A stretch of 64,000 nucleotides of DNA from Tubulanus polymorphus (Eukaryota > Nemertea > Palaeonemertea > Tubulaniformes > Tubulanidae). How positions within the stretch are numbered: position 1 is the first letter of the stretch; the number at the start of each line of letters is the position of its first letter. This document shows positions 1 through 13,150 of this stretch, one piece after another. The translations under genes were made by a program, and so were the position numbers. Below the pieces are notes generated by a model. The model did no database searches and was not told where the DNA came from. It saw only the letters and a program-made list of their open reading frames with translations. The stretch lies in NCBI RefSeq assembly GCF_964204645.1, contig NW_027437433.1, positions 103,501 to 167,500 on the forward strand. Direction: 5' to 3'.

Positions 1-3000
1 TAAGGCTTATTGAACTGATTTAAAATAGATAGGTGGAAAGAATCAGAATTTTCTGGCTGCATTTGGTTCTGAAGATGATAGACTCGATCCGAAATGATAG
101 GTTAAGGTAAACTGAACTTATTTCGAGTAGATGGGTTGAAAGATACAGATTTTTCTAGCTAAATATGGTTCTAAAGATGATGAATTCTATCTTAATTGAT
201 GGGTTTGGGTGTATTGAACTGATATCAAATAGATAGGTGGAAAGAATAAGAATTTTCTGGCTGCTTTTGGTTCTGAAGATGATGGATTCAATCTGAAAAG
301 ATGAGTAAAGGCGTATTGAACTGATTTCAAATAGATAGGTGGAAAGAAACAGAATTTTCTGGCTGCTTTTGGTTCTAAAGATGATGGATTCAATCTGAAA
401 AGATGGGTTAAGGCTTATTGAACTGATTTCAAATATATAGGTGGAAAGAAACAGAATTTTCTGGCTGCTTTTGGTTCTAAAGATGATGGATTCAATCTGA
501 AAAGATGGGTTAAGGCTTATTGAACTGATTTAAAATAGATAGGTGGAAAGAATCAGAATTTTCTGGCTGCTTTTGGTTCTGAAGATGATGGATTCAATCT
601 GAAAAGATGGGTTAAGGCGTATTGAACTGATTTCAAATAGATAGGTGGAAAGAAACCGAATTTTCTGGCTGCTTTTGTTTCTAAAGTTGATGGATCAATG
701 TGAAAAGATGGGTTAAGGCGTATTGAACTGATTTCAAATAGATAGGTGGAAAGAAACAGAATTTTCTGGCTGCTTTTGGTTCTAAAGATGATGGATTCAA
801 TCTGAAAAGATGGGTTAAGGCTTATTGAACTGATTTCAAATAGAAAGGTGGAAAGAATCAGAATTTTCTGGCTGCATTTGGTCCTGAAGATGATAGACTC
901 GATCCGAAATGATAGGTTAAGGTAAACTGAACTTATTTCGAGTAGATGGGTTGAAAGATACAGATTTTTCTAGCTAAATATGGTTCTAAAGATGATGAAT
1001 TATAACTCAATTGATGGGTTTGGGTGTATTGAACTGATATCAAATAGATAGGTGGAAAGAATAAGAATTTTCTGGCTGCTTTTGGTTCTGAAGATGATGG
1101 ATTCAATCTGAAAAGATGAGTAAAGGCGTATTGAACTGATTTCAAATAGATAGGTGGAAAGAAACAGAATTTTCTGGCTGCTTTTGGTTCTAAAGATGAT
1201 GGATTCAATCTGAAAAGATGGGTTAAGGCTTATTGAACTGATTTAAAATAGATAGGTGGAAAGAATCAGAATTTTCTGGCTGCATTTGGTTCTGAAGATG
1301 ATAGACTCGATCCGAAATGATAGGTTAAGGTAAACTGAACTTATTTCGAGTAGATGGGTTGAAAGATACAGATTTTTCTAGCTAAATATGGTTCTAAAGA
1401 TGATGAATTCTATCTTAATTGATGGGTTTGGGTGTATTGAACTGATATCAAATAGATAGGTGGAAAGAATAAGAATTTTCTGGCTGCTTTTGGTTCTGAA
1501 GATGATGGATTCAATCTGAAAAGATGAGTAAAGGCGTATTGAACTGATTTCAAATAGATAGGTGGAAAGAAACAGAATTTTCTGGCTGCTTTTGGTTCTA
1601 AAGATGATGGATTCAATCTGAAAAGATGGGTTAAGGCTTATTGAACTGATTTCAAATAGATAGGTGGAAAGAATCAGAATTTTCTGGCTGCATTTGGTTC
1701 TGAAGATGATAGACTCGATCCGAAATGATAGGTTAAGGTAAACTGAACTTATTTCGAGTAGATGGGTTGAAAGATACAGATTTTTCTAGCTAAATATGGT
1801 TCTAAAGATGATGAATTATAACTTAATTGATGGGTTTGGGTGTATTGAACTGATATCAAATAGATAGGTGGAAAGAAACCGAATTTTCTGGCTGCTTTTG
1901 GTTCTGAAGATGATGGATTCAATCTGAAAAGATGAGTAAAGGCGTATTGAACTGATTTCAAATAGATAGGTGGAAAGAAACAGAATTTTCTGGCTGCTTT
2001 TGGTTCTAAAGATGATGGATTCAATCTGAAAAGATGAGTAAAGGCGTATTGAACTGATTTAAAATAGATAGGTGGAAAGAATCAGAATTTTCTGGCTGCA
2101 TTTGGTTCTGAAGATGATAGACTCGATCCGAAATGATAGGTTAAGGTAAACTGAACTTATTTCGAGTAGATGGGGTGAAAGATACAGATTTTTCTAGCTA
2201 AATATGGTTCTAAAGATGATGAATTCTATCTTAATTGATGGGTTTGGGTGTATTGAACTGATATCAAATAGATAGGTGGAAAGAATAAGAATTTTCTGGC
2301 TGCTTTTGGTTCTGAAGATGATGGATTCAATCTGAAAAGATGAGTAAAGGCGTATTGAACTGATTTCAAATAGATAGGTGGAAAGAAACAGAATTTTCTG
2401 GCTGCTTTTGGTTCTAAAGATGATGGATTCAATCTGAAAAGATGGGTTAAGGCTTATTGAACTGATTTCAAATAGATAGGTGGAAAGAAACAGAATTTTC
2501 TGGCTGCTTTTGGTTCTAAAGATGATGGATTCAATCTGAAAAGATGGGTTAAGGCTTATTGAACTGATTTAAAATAGATAGGTGGAAAGAATCAGAATTT
2601 TCTGGCTGCTTTTGGTTCTGAAGATGATGGATTCAATCTGAAAAGATGGGTTAAGGCGTATTGAACTGATTTCAAATAGATAGGTGGAAAGAAACCGAAT
2701 TTTCTTGCTGCTTTTGTTTCTAAAGATGATGGATCAATGTGAAAAGATGGGTTAAGGCGTATTGAACTGATTTCAAATAGATAGGTGGAAAGAAACAGAA
2801 TTTTCTGGCTGCTTTTGGTTCTAAAGATGATGGATTCAATCTGAAAAGATGGGTTAAGGCTTATTGAACTGATTTAAAATAGATAGGTGGAAAGAATCAG
2901 AATTTTCTGGCTGCATTTGGTTCTGAAGATGATAGACTCGATCCGAAATGATAGGTTAAGGTAAACTGAACTTATTTCGAGTAGATGGGTTGAAAGATAC

Positions 3001-4078
3001 AGATTTTTCTAGCTAAATATGGTTCTAAAGATGATGAATTATAACTCAATTGATGGGTTTGGGTGTATTGAACTGATATCAAATAGATAGGTGGAAAGAA
3101 TAAGAATTTTCTGGCTGCTTTTGGTTCTGAAGATGATGGATTCAATCTGAAAAGATGAGTAAAGGCGTATTGAACTGATTTCAAATAGATAGGTGGAAAG
3201 AAACAGAATTTTCTGGCTGCTTTTGGTTCTAAAGATGATGGATTCAATCTGAAAAGATGGGTTAAGGCTTATTGAACTGATTTCAAATAGATAGGTGGAA
3301 AGAATCAGAATTTTCTGGCTGCATTTGGTTCTGAAGATGATAGACTCGATCCGAAATGATAGGTTAAGGTAAACTGAACTTATTTCGAGTAGATGGGTTG
3401 AAAGATACAGATTTTTCTAGCTAAATATGGTTCTAAAGATGATGAATTCTATCTTAATTGATGGGTTTGGGTGTATTGAACTGATATCAAATAGATAGGT
3501 GGAAAGAATAAGAATTTTCTGGCTGCTTTTGGTTCTGAAGATGATGGATTCAATCTGAAAAGATGAGTAAAGGCGTATTGAACTGATTTCAAATAGATAG
3601 GTGGAAAGAAACAGAATTTTCTGGCTGCTTTTAGTTCTAAAGATGATGGATTCAATCTGAAAAGATGGGTTAAGGCTTATTGAACTGATTTCAAATAGAT
3701 AGGTGGAAAGAATCAGAATTTTCTGGCTGCATTTGGTTCTGAAGATGATAGACTCGATCCGAAATGATAGGTTAAGGTAAACTGAACTTATTTCGAGTAG
3801 ATGGGTTGAAAGATACAGATTTTTCTAGCTAAATATGGTTCTAAAGATGATGAATTATAACTTAATTGATGGGTTTGGGTGTATTGAACTGATATCAAAT
3901 AGATAGGTGGAAAGAATAAGAATTTTCTGGCTGCTTTTGGTTCTGAAGATGATGGATTCAATCTGAAAAGATGAGTAAAGGCGTATTGAACTGATTTCAA
4001 ATAGATAGGTGGAAAGAAACAGAATTTTCTGGCTGCTTTTGGTTCTAAAGATGATGGATTCAATCTGAAAAGATGAGT
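1..4078 (+). repeat. Two complete 2,039-bp higher-order units (20-mers)
   Basis: Unit 1 is 1-2039 and unit 2 is 2040-4078. Unit 1 reads E(1) B(103) C(205) D(307) A(409) A'(511) F(613, 101 bp) A(714) E(816) B(918) C D E(1224) B(1326) C D E(1632) B(1734) C D. That is four 408-bp E-B-C-D quartets plus one four-monomer spacer, and 20x102-1 = 2039. The four B monomers differ at one tract in a fixed order: ttctatctt, ttataactc, ttctatctt, ttataactt. The same order recurs exactly 2,039 bp later (B at 2142, 2957, 3365, 3773), which defines the register. Unit 2 carries the F variant with 'ttcttgctgc' and 'aaagatgatgg', whereas unit 1 has 'ttctggctgc' and 'aaagttgatgg'. Confidence 0.93.
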
Positions 4079-7000
4079 AAAGGCGTATTGAACTGATTTA
4101 AAATAGATAGGTGGAAAGAATCAGAATTTTCTGGCTGCATTTGGTTCTGAAGATGATAGACTCGATCCGAAATGATAGGTTAAGGTAAACTGAACTTATT
4201 TCGAGTAGATGGGGTGAAAGATACAGATTTTTCTAGCTAAATATGGTTCTAAAGATGATGAATTCTATCTTAATTGATGGGTTTGGGTGTATTGAACTGA
4301 TATCAAATAGATAGGTGGAAAGAATAAGAATTTTCTGGCTGCTTTTGGTTCTGAAGATGATGGATTCAATCTGAAAAGATGAGTAAAGGCGTATTGAACT
4401 GATTTCAAATAGATAGGTGGAAAGAAACAGAATTTTCTGGCTGCTTTTGGTTCTAAAGATGATGGATTCAATCTGAAAAGATGGGTTAAGGCTTATTGAA
4501 CTGATTTCAAATAGATAGGTGGAAAGAAACAGAATTTTCTGGCTGCTTTTGGTTCTAAAGATGATGGATTCAATCTGAAAAGATGGGTTAAGGCTTATTG
4601 AACTGATTTAAAATAGATAGGTGGAAAGAATCAGAATTTTCTGGCTGCTTTTGGTTCTGAAGATGATGGATTCAATCTGAAAAGATGGGTTAAGGCGTAT
4701 TGAACTGATTTCAAATAGATAGGTGGAAAGAAACCGAATTTTCTTGCTGCTTTTGTTTCTAAAGATGATGGATCAATGTGAAAAGATGGGTTAAGGCGTA
4801 TTGAACTGATTTCAAATAGATAGGTGGAAAGAAACAGAATTTTCTGGCTGCTTTTGGTTCTAAAGATGATGGATTCAATCTGAAAAGATGGGTTAAGGCT
4901 TATTGAACTGATTTCAAATAGAAAGGTGGAAAGAATCAGAATTTTCTGGCTGCATTTGGTCCTGAAGATGATAGACTCGATCCGAAATGATAGGTTAAGG
5001 TAAACTGAACTTATTTCGAGTAGATGGGTTGAAAGATACAGATTTTTCTAGCTAAATATGGTTCTAAAGATGATGAATTATAACTCAATGGATGGGTTTG
5101 GGTGTATTGAACTGATATCAAATAGATAGGTGGAAAGAATAAGAATTTTCTGGCTGCTTTTGGTTCTGAAGATGATGGATTCAATCTGAAAAGATGAGTA
5201 AAGGCGTATTGAACTGATTTCAAATAGATAGGTGGAAAGAAACAGAATTTTCTGGCTGCTTTTGGTTCTAAAGATGATGGATTCAATCTGAAAAGATGGG
5301 TTAAGGCTTATTGAACTGATTTCAAATAGATAGGTGGAAAGAATCAGAATTTTCTGGCTGCATTTGGTTCTGAAGATGATAGACTCGATCCGAAATGATA
5401 GGTTAAGGTAAACTGAACTTATTTCGAGTAGATGGGTTGAAAGATACAGATTTTTCTAGCTAAATATGGTTCTAAAGATGATGAATTATAACTTAATTGA
5501 TGGGTTTGGGTGTATTGAACTAATATCAAATAGATAGGTGGAAAGAATAAGAATTTTCTGGCTGCTTTTGGTTCTGAAGATGATGGATTCAATCTGAAAA
5601 GATGAGTAAAGGCGTATTGAACTGATTTCAAATAGATAGGTGGAAAGAAACAGAATTTTCTGGCTGCTTTTGGTTCTAAAGATGATGGATTCAATCTGAA
5701 AAGATGAGTAAAGGCGTATTGAACTGATTTCAAATAGATAGGTGGAAAGAAACAGAATTTTCTGGCTGCTTTTGGTTCTAAAGATGATGGATTCAATCTG
5801 AAAAGATGAGTAAAGGCGTATTGAACTGATTTAAAATATATAGGTGGAAAGAATCAGAATTTTCTGGCTGCATTTGGTTCTGAAGATGATAGACTCGATC
5901 CGAAATGATAGGTTAAGGTAAACTGAACTTATTTCGAGTAGATGGGTTGAAAGATACAGATTTTTCTAGCTAAATATGGTTCTAAAGATGATGAATTCTA
6001 TCTTAATTGATGGGTTTGGGTGTATTGAACTGATATCAAATAGATAGGTGGAAAGAATAAGAATTTTCTGGCTGCTTTTGGTTCTGAAGATGATGGATTC
6101 AATCTGAAAAGATGAGTAAAGGCGTATTGAACTGATTTCAAATAGATAGGTGGAAAGAAACAGAATTTTCTGGCTGCTTTTGGTTCTAAAGATGATGGAT
6201 TCAATCTGAAAAGATGGGTTAAGGCTTATTGAACTGATTTCAAATAGATAGGTGGAAAGAAACAGAATTTTCTGGCTGCTTTTGGTTCTAAAGATGATGG
6301 ATTCAATCTGAAAAGATGGGTTAAGGCTTATTGAACTGATTTCAAATAGATAGGTGGAAAGAATCAGAATTTTCTGGCTGCATTTGGTTCTGAAGATGAT
6401 AGACTCGATCCGAAATGATAGGTTAAGGTAAACTGAACTTATTTCGAGTAGATGGGTTGAAAGATACAGATTTTTCTAGCTAAATATGGTTCTAAAGATG
6501 ATGAATTCTATCTTAATTGATGGGTTTGGGTGTATTGAACTGATATCAAATAGATAGGTGGAAAGAATAAGAATTTTCTGGCTGCTTTTGGTTCTGAAGA
6601 TGATGGATTCAATCTGAAAAGATGAGTAAAGGCGTATTGAACTGATTTCAAATAGATAGGTGGAAAGAAACCGAATTTTCTGGCTGCTTTTGTTTCTAAA
6701 GTTGATGGATCAATGTGAAAAGATGGGTTAAGGCGTATTGAACTGATTTCAAATAGATAGGTGGAAAGAAACAGAATTTTCTGGCTGCTTTTGGTTCTAA
6801 AGATGATGGATTCAATCTGAAAAGATGGGTTAAGGCTTATTGAACTGATTTCAAATATATCGGTGGAAAGAAACAGAATTTTCTGGCTGCTTTTGGTTCT
6901 AAAGATGATGGATTCAATCTGAAAAGATGGGTTAAGGCTTATTGAACTGATTTAAAATAGATAGGTGGAAAGAATCAGAATTTTCTGGCTGCTTTTGGTT

Positions 7001-7237
7001 CTGAAGATGATGGATTCAATCTGAAAAGATGGGTTAAGGCGTATTGAACTGATTTCAAATAGATAGGTGGAAAGAAACCGAATTTTCTGGCTGCTTTTGT
7101 TTCTAAAGTTGATGGATCAATGTGAAAAGATGGGTTAAGGCGTATTGAACTGATTTCAAATAGATAGGTGGAAAGAAACAGAATTTTCTGGCTGCTTTTG
7201 GTTCTAAAGATGATGGATTCAATCTGAAAAGATGGGT
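4079..7237 (+). repeat. Third 20-mer unit, rearranged, with an extra D monomer
   Basis: The first part (B at 4181 and 4996) keeps the 2,039-bp register. The quartet whose B is at 5404 then carries two consecutive D-like monomers, so the next B follows at 5914, 510 bp on rather than 408. The C monomer here has 'gaactaatatc' rather than 'gaactgatatc', destroying the usual GATATC site. Near 6,640-6,722 a D position is replaced by an F monomer (C followed by 'aaaggcg...aaaccg...gatcaatgtg'). One quartet of the canonical unit is missing. I read this as a unit altered by unequal exchange; its closest relative in the window is at about 41,000-42,300. Confidence 0.8.
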
Positions 7238-10200
7238 TAAGGCTTATTGAACTGATTTCAAATAGAAAGGTGGAAAGAATCAGAATTTTCTGGCTGCATT
7301 TGGTCCTGAAGATGATAGACTCGATCCGAAATGATAGGTTAAGGTAAACTGAACTTATTTCGAGTAGATGGGTTGAAAGATACAGATTTTTCTAGCTAAA
7401 TATGGTTCTAAAGATGATGAATTATAACTCAATTGATGGGTTTGGGTGTATTGAACTGATATCAAATAGATAGGTGGAAAGAATAAGAATTTTCTGGCTG
7501 CTTTTGGTTCTGAAGATGATGGATTCAATCTGAAAAGATGAGTAAAGGCGTATTGAACTGATTTCAAATAGATAGGTGGAAAGAAACAGAATTTTCTGGC
7601 TGCTTTTGGTTCTAAAGATGATGGATTCAATCTGAAAAGATGGGTTAAGGCTTATTGAACTGATTTCAAATAGATAGGTGGAAAGAATCAGAATTTTCTG
7701 GCTGCATTTGGTTCTGAAGATGATAGACTCGATCCGAAATGATAGGTTAAGGTAAACTGAACTTATTTCGAGTAGATGGGTTGAAAGATACAGATTTTTC
7801 TAGCTAAATATGGTTCTAAAGATGATGAATTCTATCTTAATTGATGGGTTTGGGTGTATTGAACTGATATCAAATAGATAGGTGGAAAGAATAAGAATTT
7901 TCTGGCTGCTTTTGGTTCTGAAGATGATGGATTCAATCTGAAAAGATGAGTAAAGGCGTATTGAACTGATTTCAAATAGATAGGTGGAAAGAAACAGAAT
8001 TTTCTGGCTGCTTTTGGTTCTAAAGATGATGGATTCAATCTGAAAAGATGGGTTAAGGCTTATTGAACTGATTTCAAATATATAGGTGGAAAGAAACAGA
8101 ATTTTCTGGCTGCTTTTGGTTCTAAAGATGATGGATTCAATCTGAAAAGATGGGTTAAGGCTTATTGAACTGATTTAAAATAGATAGGTGGAAAGAATCA
8201 GAATTTTCTGGCTGCTTTTGGTTCTGAAGATGATGGATTCAATCTGAAAAGATGGGTTAAGGCGTATTGAACTGATTTCAAATAGATAGGTGGAAAGAAA
8301 CCGAATTTTCTGGCTGCTTTTGTTTCTAAAGTTGATGGATCAATGTGAAAAGATGGGTTAAGGCGTATTGAACTGATTTCAAATAGATAGGTGGAAAGAA
8401 ACAGAATTTTCTGGCTGCTTTTGGTTCTAAAGATGATGGATTCAATCTGAAAAGATGGGTTAAGGCTTATTGAACTGATTTCAAATAGAAAGGTGGAAAG
8501 AATCAGAATTTTCTGGCTGCATTTGGTCCTGAAGATGATAGACTCGATCCGAAATGATAGGTTAAGGTAAACTGAACTTATTTCGAGTAGATGGGTTGAA
8601 AGATACAGATTTTTCTAGCTAAATATGGTTCTAAAGATGATGAATTATAACTCAATTGATGGGTTTGGGTGTATTGAACTGATATCAAATAGATAGGTGG
8701 AAAGAATAAGAATTTTCTGGCTGCTTTTGGTTCTGAAGATGATGGATTCAATCTGAAAAGATGAGTAAAGGCGTATTGAACTGATTTCAAATAGATAGGT
8801 GGAAAGAAACAGAATTTTCTGGCTGCTTTTGGTTCTAAAGATGATGGATTCAATCTGAAAAGATGGGTTAAGGCTTATTGAACTGATTTAAAATAGATAG
8901 GTGGAAAGAATCAGAATTTTCTGGCTGCATTTGGTTCTGAAGATGATAGACTCGATCCGAAATGATAGGTTAAGGTAAACTGAACTTATTTCGAGTAGAT
9001 GGGTTGAAAGATACAGATTTTTCTAGCTAAATATGGTTCTAAAGATGATGAATTCTATCTTAATTGATGGGTTTGGGTGTATTGAACTGATATCAAATAG
9101 ATAGGTGGAAAGAATAAGAATTTTCTGGCTGCTTTTGGTTCTGAAGATGATGGATTCAATCTGAAAAGATGAGTAAAGGCGTATTGAACTGATTTCAAAT
9201 AGATAGGTGGAAAGAAACAGAATTTTCTGGCTGCTTTTGGTTCTAAAGATGATGGATTCAATCTGAAAAGATGGGTTAAGGCTTATTGAACTGATTTCAA
9301 ATAGATAGGTGGAAAGAATCAGAATTTTCTGGCTGCATTTGGTTCTGAAGATGATAGACTCGATCCGAAATGATAGGTTAAGGTAAACTGAACTTATTTC
9401 GAGTAGATGGGTTGAAAGATACAGATTTTTCTAGCTAAATATGGTTCTAAAGATGATGAATTATAACTTAATTGATGGGTTTGGGTGTATTGAACTGATA
9501 TCAAATAGATAGGTGGAAAGAAACCGAATTTTCTGGCTGCTTTTGGTTCTGAAGATGATGGATTCAATCTGAAAAGATGAGTAAAGGCGTATTGAACTGA
9601 TTTCAAATAGATAGGTGGAAAGAAACAGAATTTTCTGGCTGCTTTTGGTTCTAAAGATGATGGATTCAATCTGAAAAGATGAGTAAAGGCGTATTGAACT
9701 GATTTAAAATAGATAGGTGGAAAGAATCAGAATTTTCTGGCTGCATTTGGTTCTGAAGATGATAGACTCGATCCGAAATGATAGGTTAAGGTAAACTGAA
9801 CTTATTTCGAGTAGATGGGTTGAAAGATACAGATTTTTCTAGCTAAATATGGTTCTAAAGATGATGAATTCTATCTTAATTGATGGGTTTGGGTGTATTG
9901 AACTGATATCAAATAGATAGGTGGAAAGAATAAGAATTTTCTGGCTGCTTTTGGTTCTGAAGATGATGGATTCAATCTGAAAAGATGAGTAAAGGCGTAT
10001 TGAACTGATTTCAAATAGATAGGTGGAAAGAAACAGAATTTTCTGGCTGCTTTTGGTTCTAAAGATGATGGATTCAATCTGAAAAGATGGGTTAAGGCTT
10101 ATTGAACTGATTTCAAATAGATAGGTGGAAAGAAACAGAATTTTCTGGCTGCTTTTGGTTCTAAAGATGATGGATTCAATCTGAAAAGATGGGTTAAGGC

Positions 10201-13150
10201 TTATTGAACTGATTTAAAATAGATAGGTGGAAAGAATCAGAATTTTCTGGCTGCTTTTGGTTCTGAAGATGATGGATTCAATCTGAAAAGATGGGTTAAG
10301 GCGTATTGAACTGATTTCAAATAGATAGGTGGAAAGAAACCGAATTTTCTTGCTGCTTTTGTTTCTAAAGATGATGGATCAATGTGAAAAGATGGGTTAA
10401 GGCGTATTGAACTGATTTCAAATAGATAGGTGGAAAGAAACAGAATTTTCTGGCTGCTTTTGGTTCTAAAGATGATGGATTCAATCTGAAAAGATGGGTT
10501 AAGGCTTATTGAACTGATTTAAAATAGATAGGTGGAAAGAATCAGAATTTTCTGGCTGCATTTGGTTCTGAAGATGATAGACTCGATCCGAAATGATAGG
10601 TTAAGGTAAACTGAACTTATTTCGAGTAGATGGGTTGAAAGATACAGATTTTTCTAGCTAAATATGGTTCTAAAGATGATGAATTATAACTCAATTGATG
10701 GGTTTGGGAGTATTGAACTGATATCAAATAGATAGGTGGAAAGAATAAGAATTTTCTGGCTGCTTTTGGTTCTGAAGATGATGGATTCAATCTGAAAAGA
10801 TGAGTAAAGGCGTATTGAACTGATTTCAAATAGATAGGTGGAAAGAAACAGAATTTTCTGGCTGCTTTTGGTTCTAAAGATGATGGATTCAATCTGAAAA
10901 GATGGGTTAAGGCTTATTGAACTGATTTCAAATAGATAGGTGGAAAGAATCAGAATTTTCTGGCTGCATTTGGTTCTGAAGATGATAGACTCGATCCGAA
11001 ATGATAGGTTAAGGTAAACTGAACTTATTTCGAGTAGATGGGTTGAAAGATACAGATTTTTCTAGCTAAATATGGTTCTAAAGATGATGAATTCTATCTT
11101 AATTGATGGGTTTGGGTGTATTGAACTGATATCAAATAGATAGGTGGAAAGAATAAGAATTTTCTGGCTGCTTTTGGTTCTGAAGATGATGGATTCAATC
11201 TGAAAAGATGAGTAAAGGCGTATTGAACTGATTTCAAATAGATAGGTGGAAAGAAACAGAATTTTCTGGCTGCTTTTAGTTCTAAAGATGATGGATTCAA
11301 TCTGAAAAGATGGGTTAAGGCTTATTGAACTGATTTCAAATAGATAGGTGGAAAGAATCAGAATTTTCTGGCTGCATTTGGTTCTGAAGATGATAGACTC
11401 GATCCGAAATGATAGGTTAAGGTAAACTGAACTTATTTCGAGTAGATGGGTTGAAAGATACAGATTTTTCTAGCTAAATATGGTTCTAAAGATGATGAAT
11501 TATAACTTAATTGATGGGTTTGGGTGTATTGAACTGATATCAAATAGATAGGTGGAAAGAATAAGAATTTTCTGGCTGCTTTTGGTTCTGAAGATGATGG
11601 ATTCAATCTGAAAAGATGAGTAAAGGCGTATTGAACTGATTTCAAATAGATAGGTGGAAAGAAACAGAATTTTCTGGCTGCTTTTGGTTCTAAAGATGAT
11701 GGATTCAATCTGAAAAGATGAGTAAAGGCGTATTGAACTGATTTAAAATAGATAGGTGGAAAGAATCAGAATTTTCTGGCTGCATTTGGTTCTGAAGATG
11801 ATAGACTCGATCCGAAATGATAGGTTAAGGTAAACTGAACTTATTTCGAGTAGATGGGGTGAAAGATACAGATTTTTCTAGCTAAATATGGTTCTAAAGA
11901 TGATGAATTCTATCTTAATTGATGGGTTTGGGTGTATTGAACTGATATCAAATAGATAGGTGGAAAGAATAAGAATTTTCTGGCTGCTTTTGGTTCTGAA
12001 GATGATGGATTCAATCTGAAAAGATGAGTAAAGGCGTATTGAACTGATTTCAAATAGATAGGTGGAAAGAAACAGAATTTTCTGGCTGCTTTTGGTTCTA
12101 AAGATGATGGATTCAATCTGAAAAGATGGGTTAAGGCTTATTGAACTGATTTCAAATAGATAGGTGGAAAGAAACAGAATTTTCTGGCTGCTTTTGGTTC
12201 TAAAGATGATGGATTCAATCTGAAAAGATGGGTTAAGGCTTATTGAACTGATTTAAAATAGATAGGTGGAAAGAATCAGAATTTTCTGGCTGCTTTTGGT
12301 TCTGAAGATGATGGATTCAATCTGAAAAGATGGGTTAAGGCGTATTGAACTGATTTCAAATAGATAGGTGGAAAGAAACCGAATTTTCTTGCTGCTTTTG
12401 TTTCTAAAGATGATGGATCAATGTGAAAAGATGGGTTAAGGCGTATTGAACTGATTTCAAATAGATAGGTGGAAAGAAACAGAATTTTCTGGCTGCTTTT
12501 GGTTCTAAAGATGATGGATTCAATCTGAAAAGATGGGTTAAGGCTTATTGAACTGATTTCAAATAGAAAGGTGGAAAGAATCAGAATTTTCTGGCTGCAT
12601 TTGGTCCTGAAGATGATAGACTCGATCCGAAATGATAGGTTAAGGTAAACTGAACTTATTTCGAGTAGATGGGTTGAAAGATACAGATTTTTCTAGCTAA
12701 ATATGGTTCTAAAGATGATGAATTATAACTCAATGGATGGGTTTGGGTGTATTGAACTGATATCAAATAGATAGGTGGAAAGAATAAGAATTTTCTGGCT
12801 GCTTTTGGTTCTGAAGATGATGGATTCAATCTGAAAAGATGAGTAAAGGCGTATTGAACTGATTTCAAATAGATAGGTGGAAAGAAACAGAATTTTCTGG
12901 CTGCTTTTGGTTCTAAAGATGATGGATTCAATCTGAAAAGATGGGTTAAGGCTTATTGAACTGATTTCAAATAGATAGGTGGAAAGAATCAGAATTTTCT
13001 GGCTGCATTTGGTTCTGAAGATGATAGACTCGATCCGAAATGATAGGTTAAGGTAAACTGAACTTATTTCGAGTAGATGGGTTGAAAGATACAGATTTTT
13101 CTAGCTAAATATGGTTCTAAAGATGATGAATTATAACTTAATTGATGGGT
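7238..13150 (+). repeat. Second block of 2,039-bp 20-mers
   Basis: B monomers at 7340, 7748, 8563, 8971, 9379, 9787, 10602, 11010, 11418, 11826, 12641 and 13049 recur with spacing 2,039 (7340-9379-11418; 7748-9787-11826; 8563-10602-12641; 8971-11010-13049). The 1-2-1-3 order of B subtypes is kept. Both F alleles occur (aaagttgatgg near 8,330; aaagatgatgg near 10,370 and 12,410). Point variants are copied between units, for example 'ttttagttct' near 11,277, which also occurs near 3,630. Confidence 0.88.
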
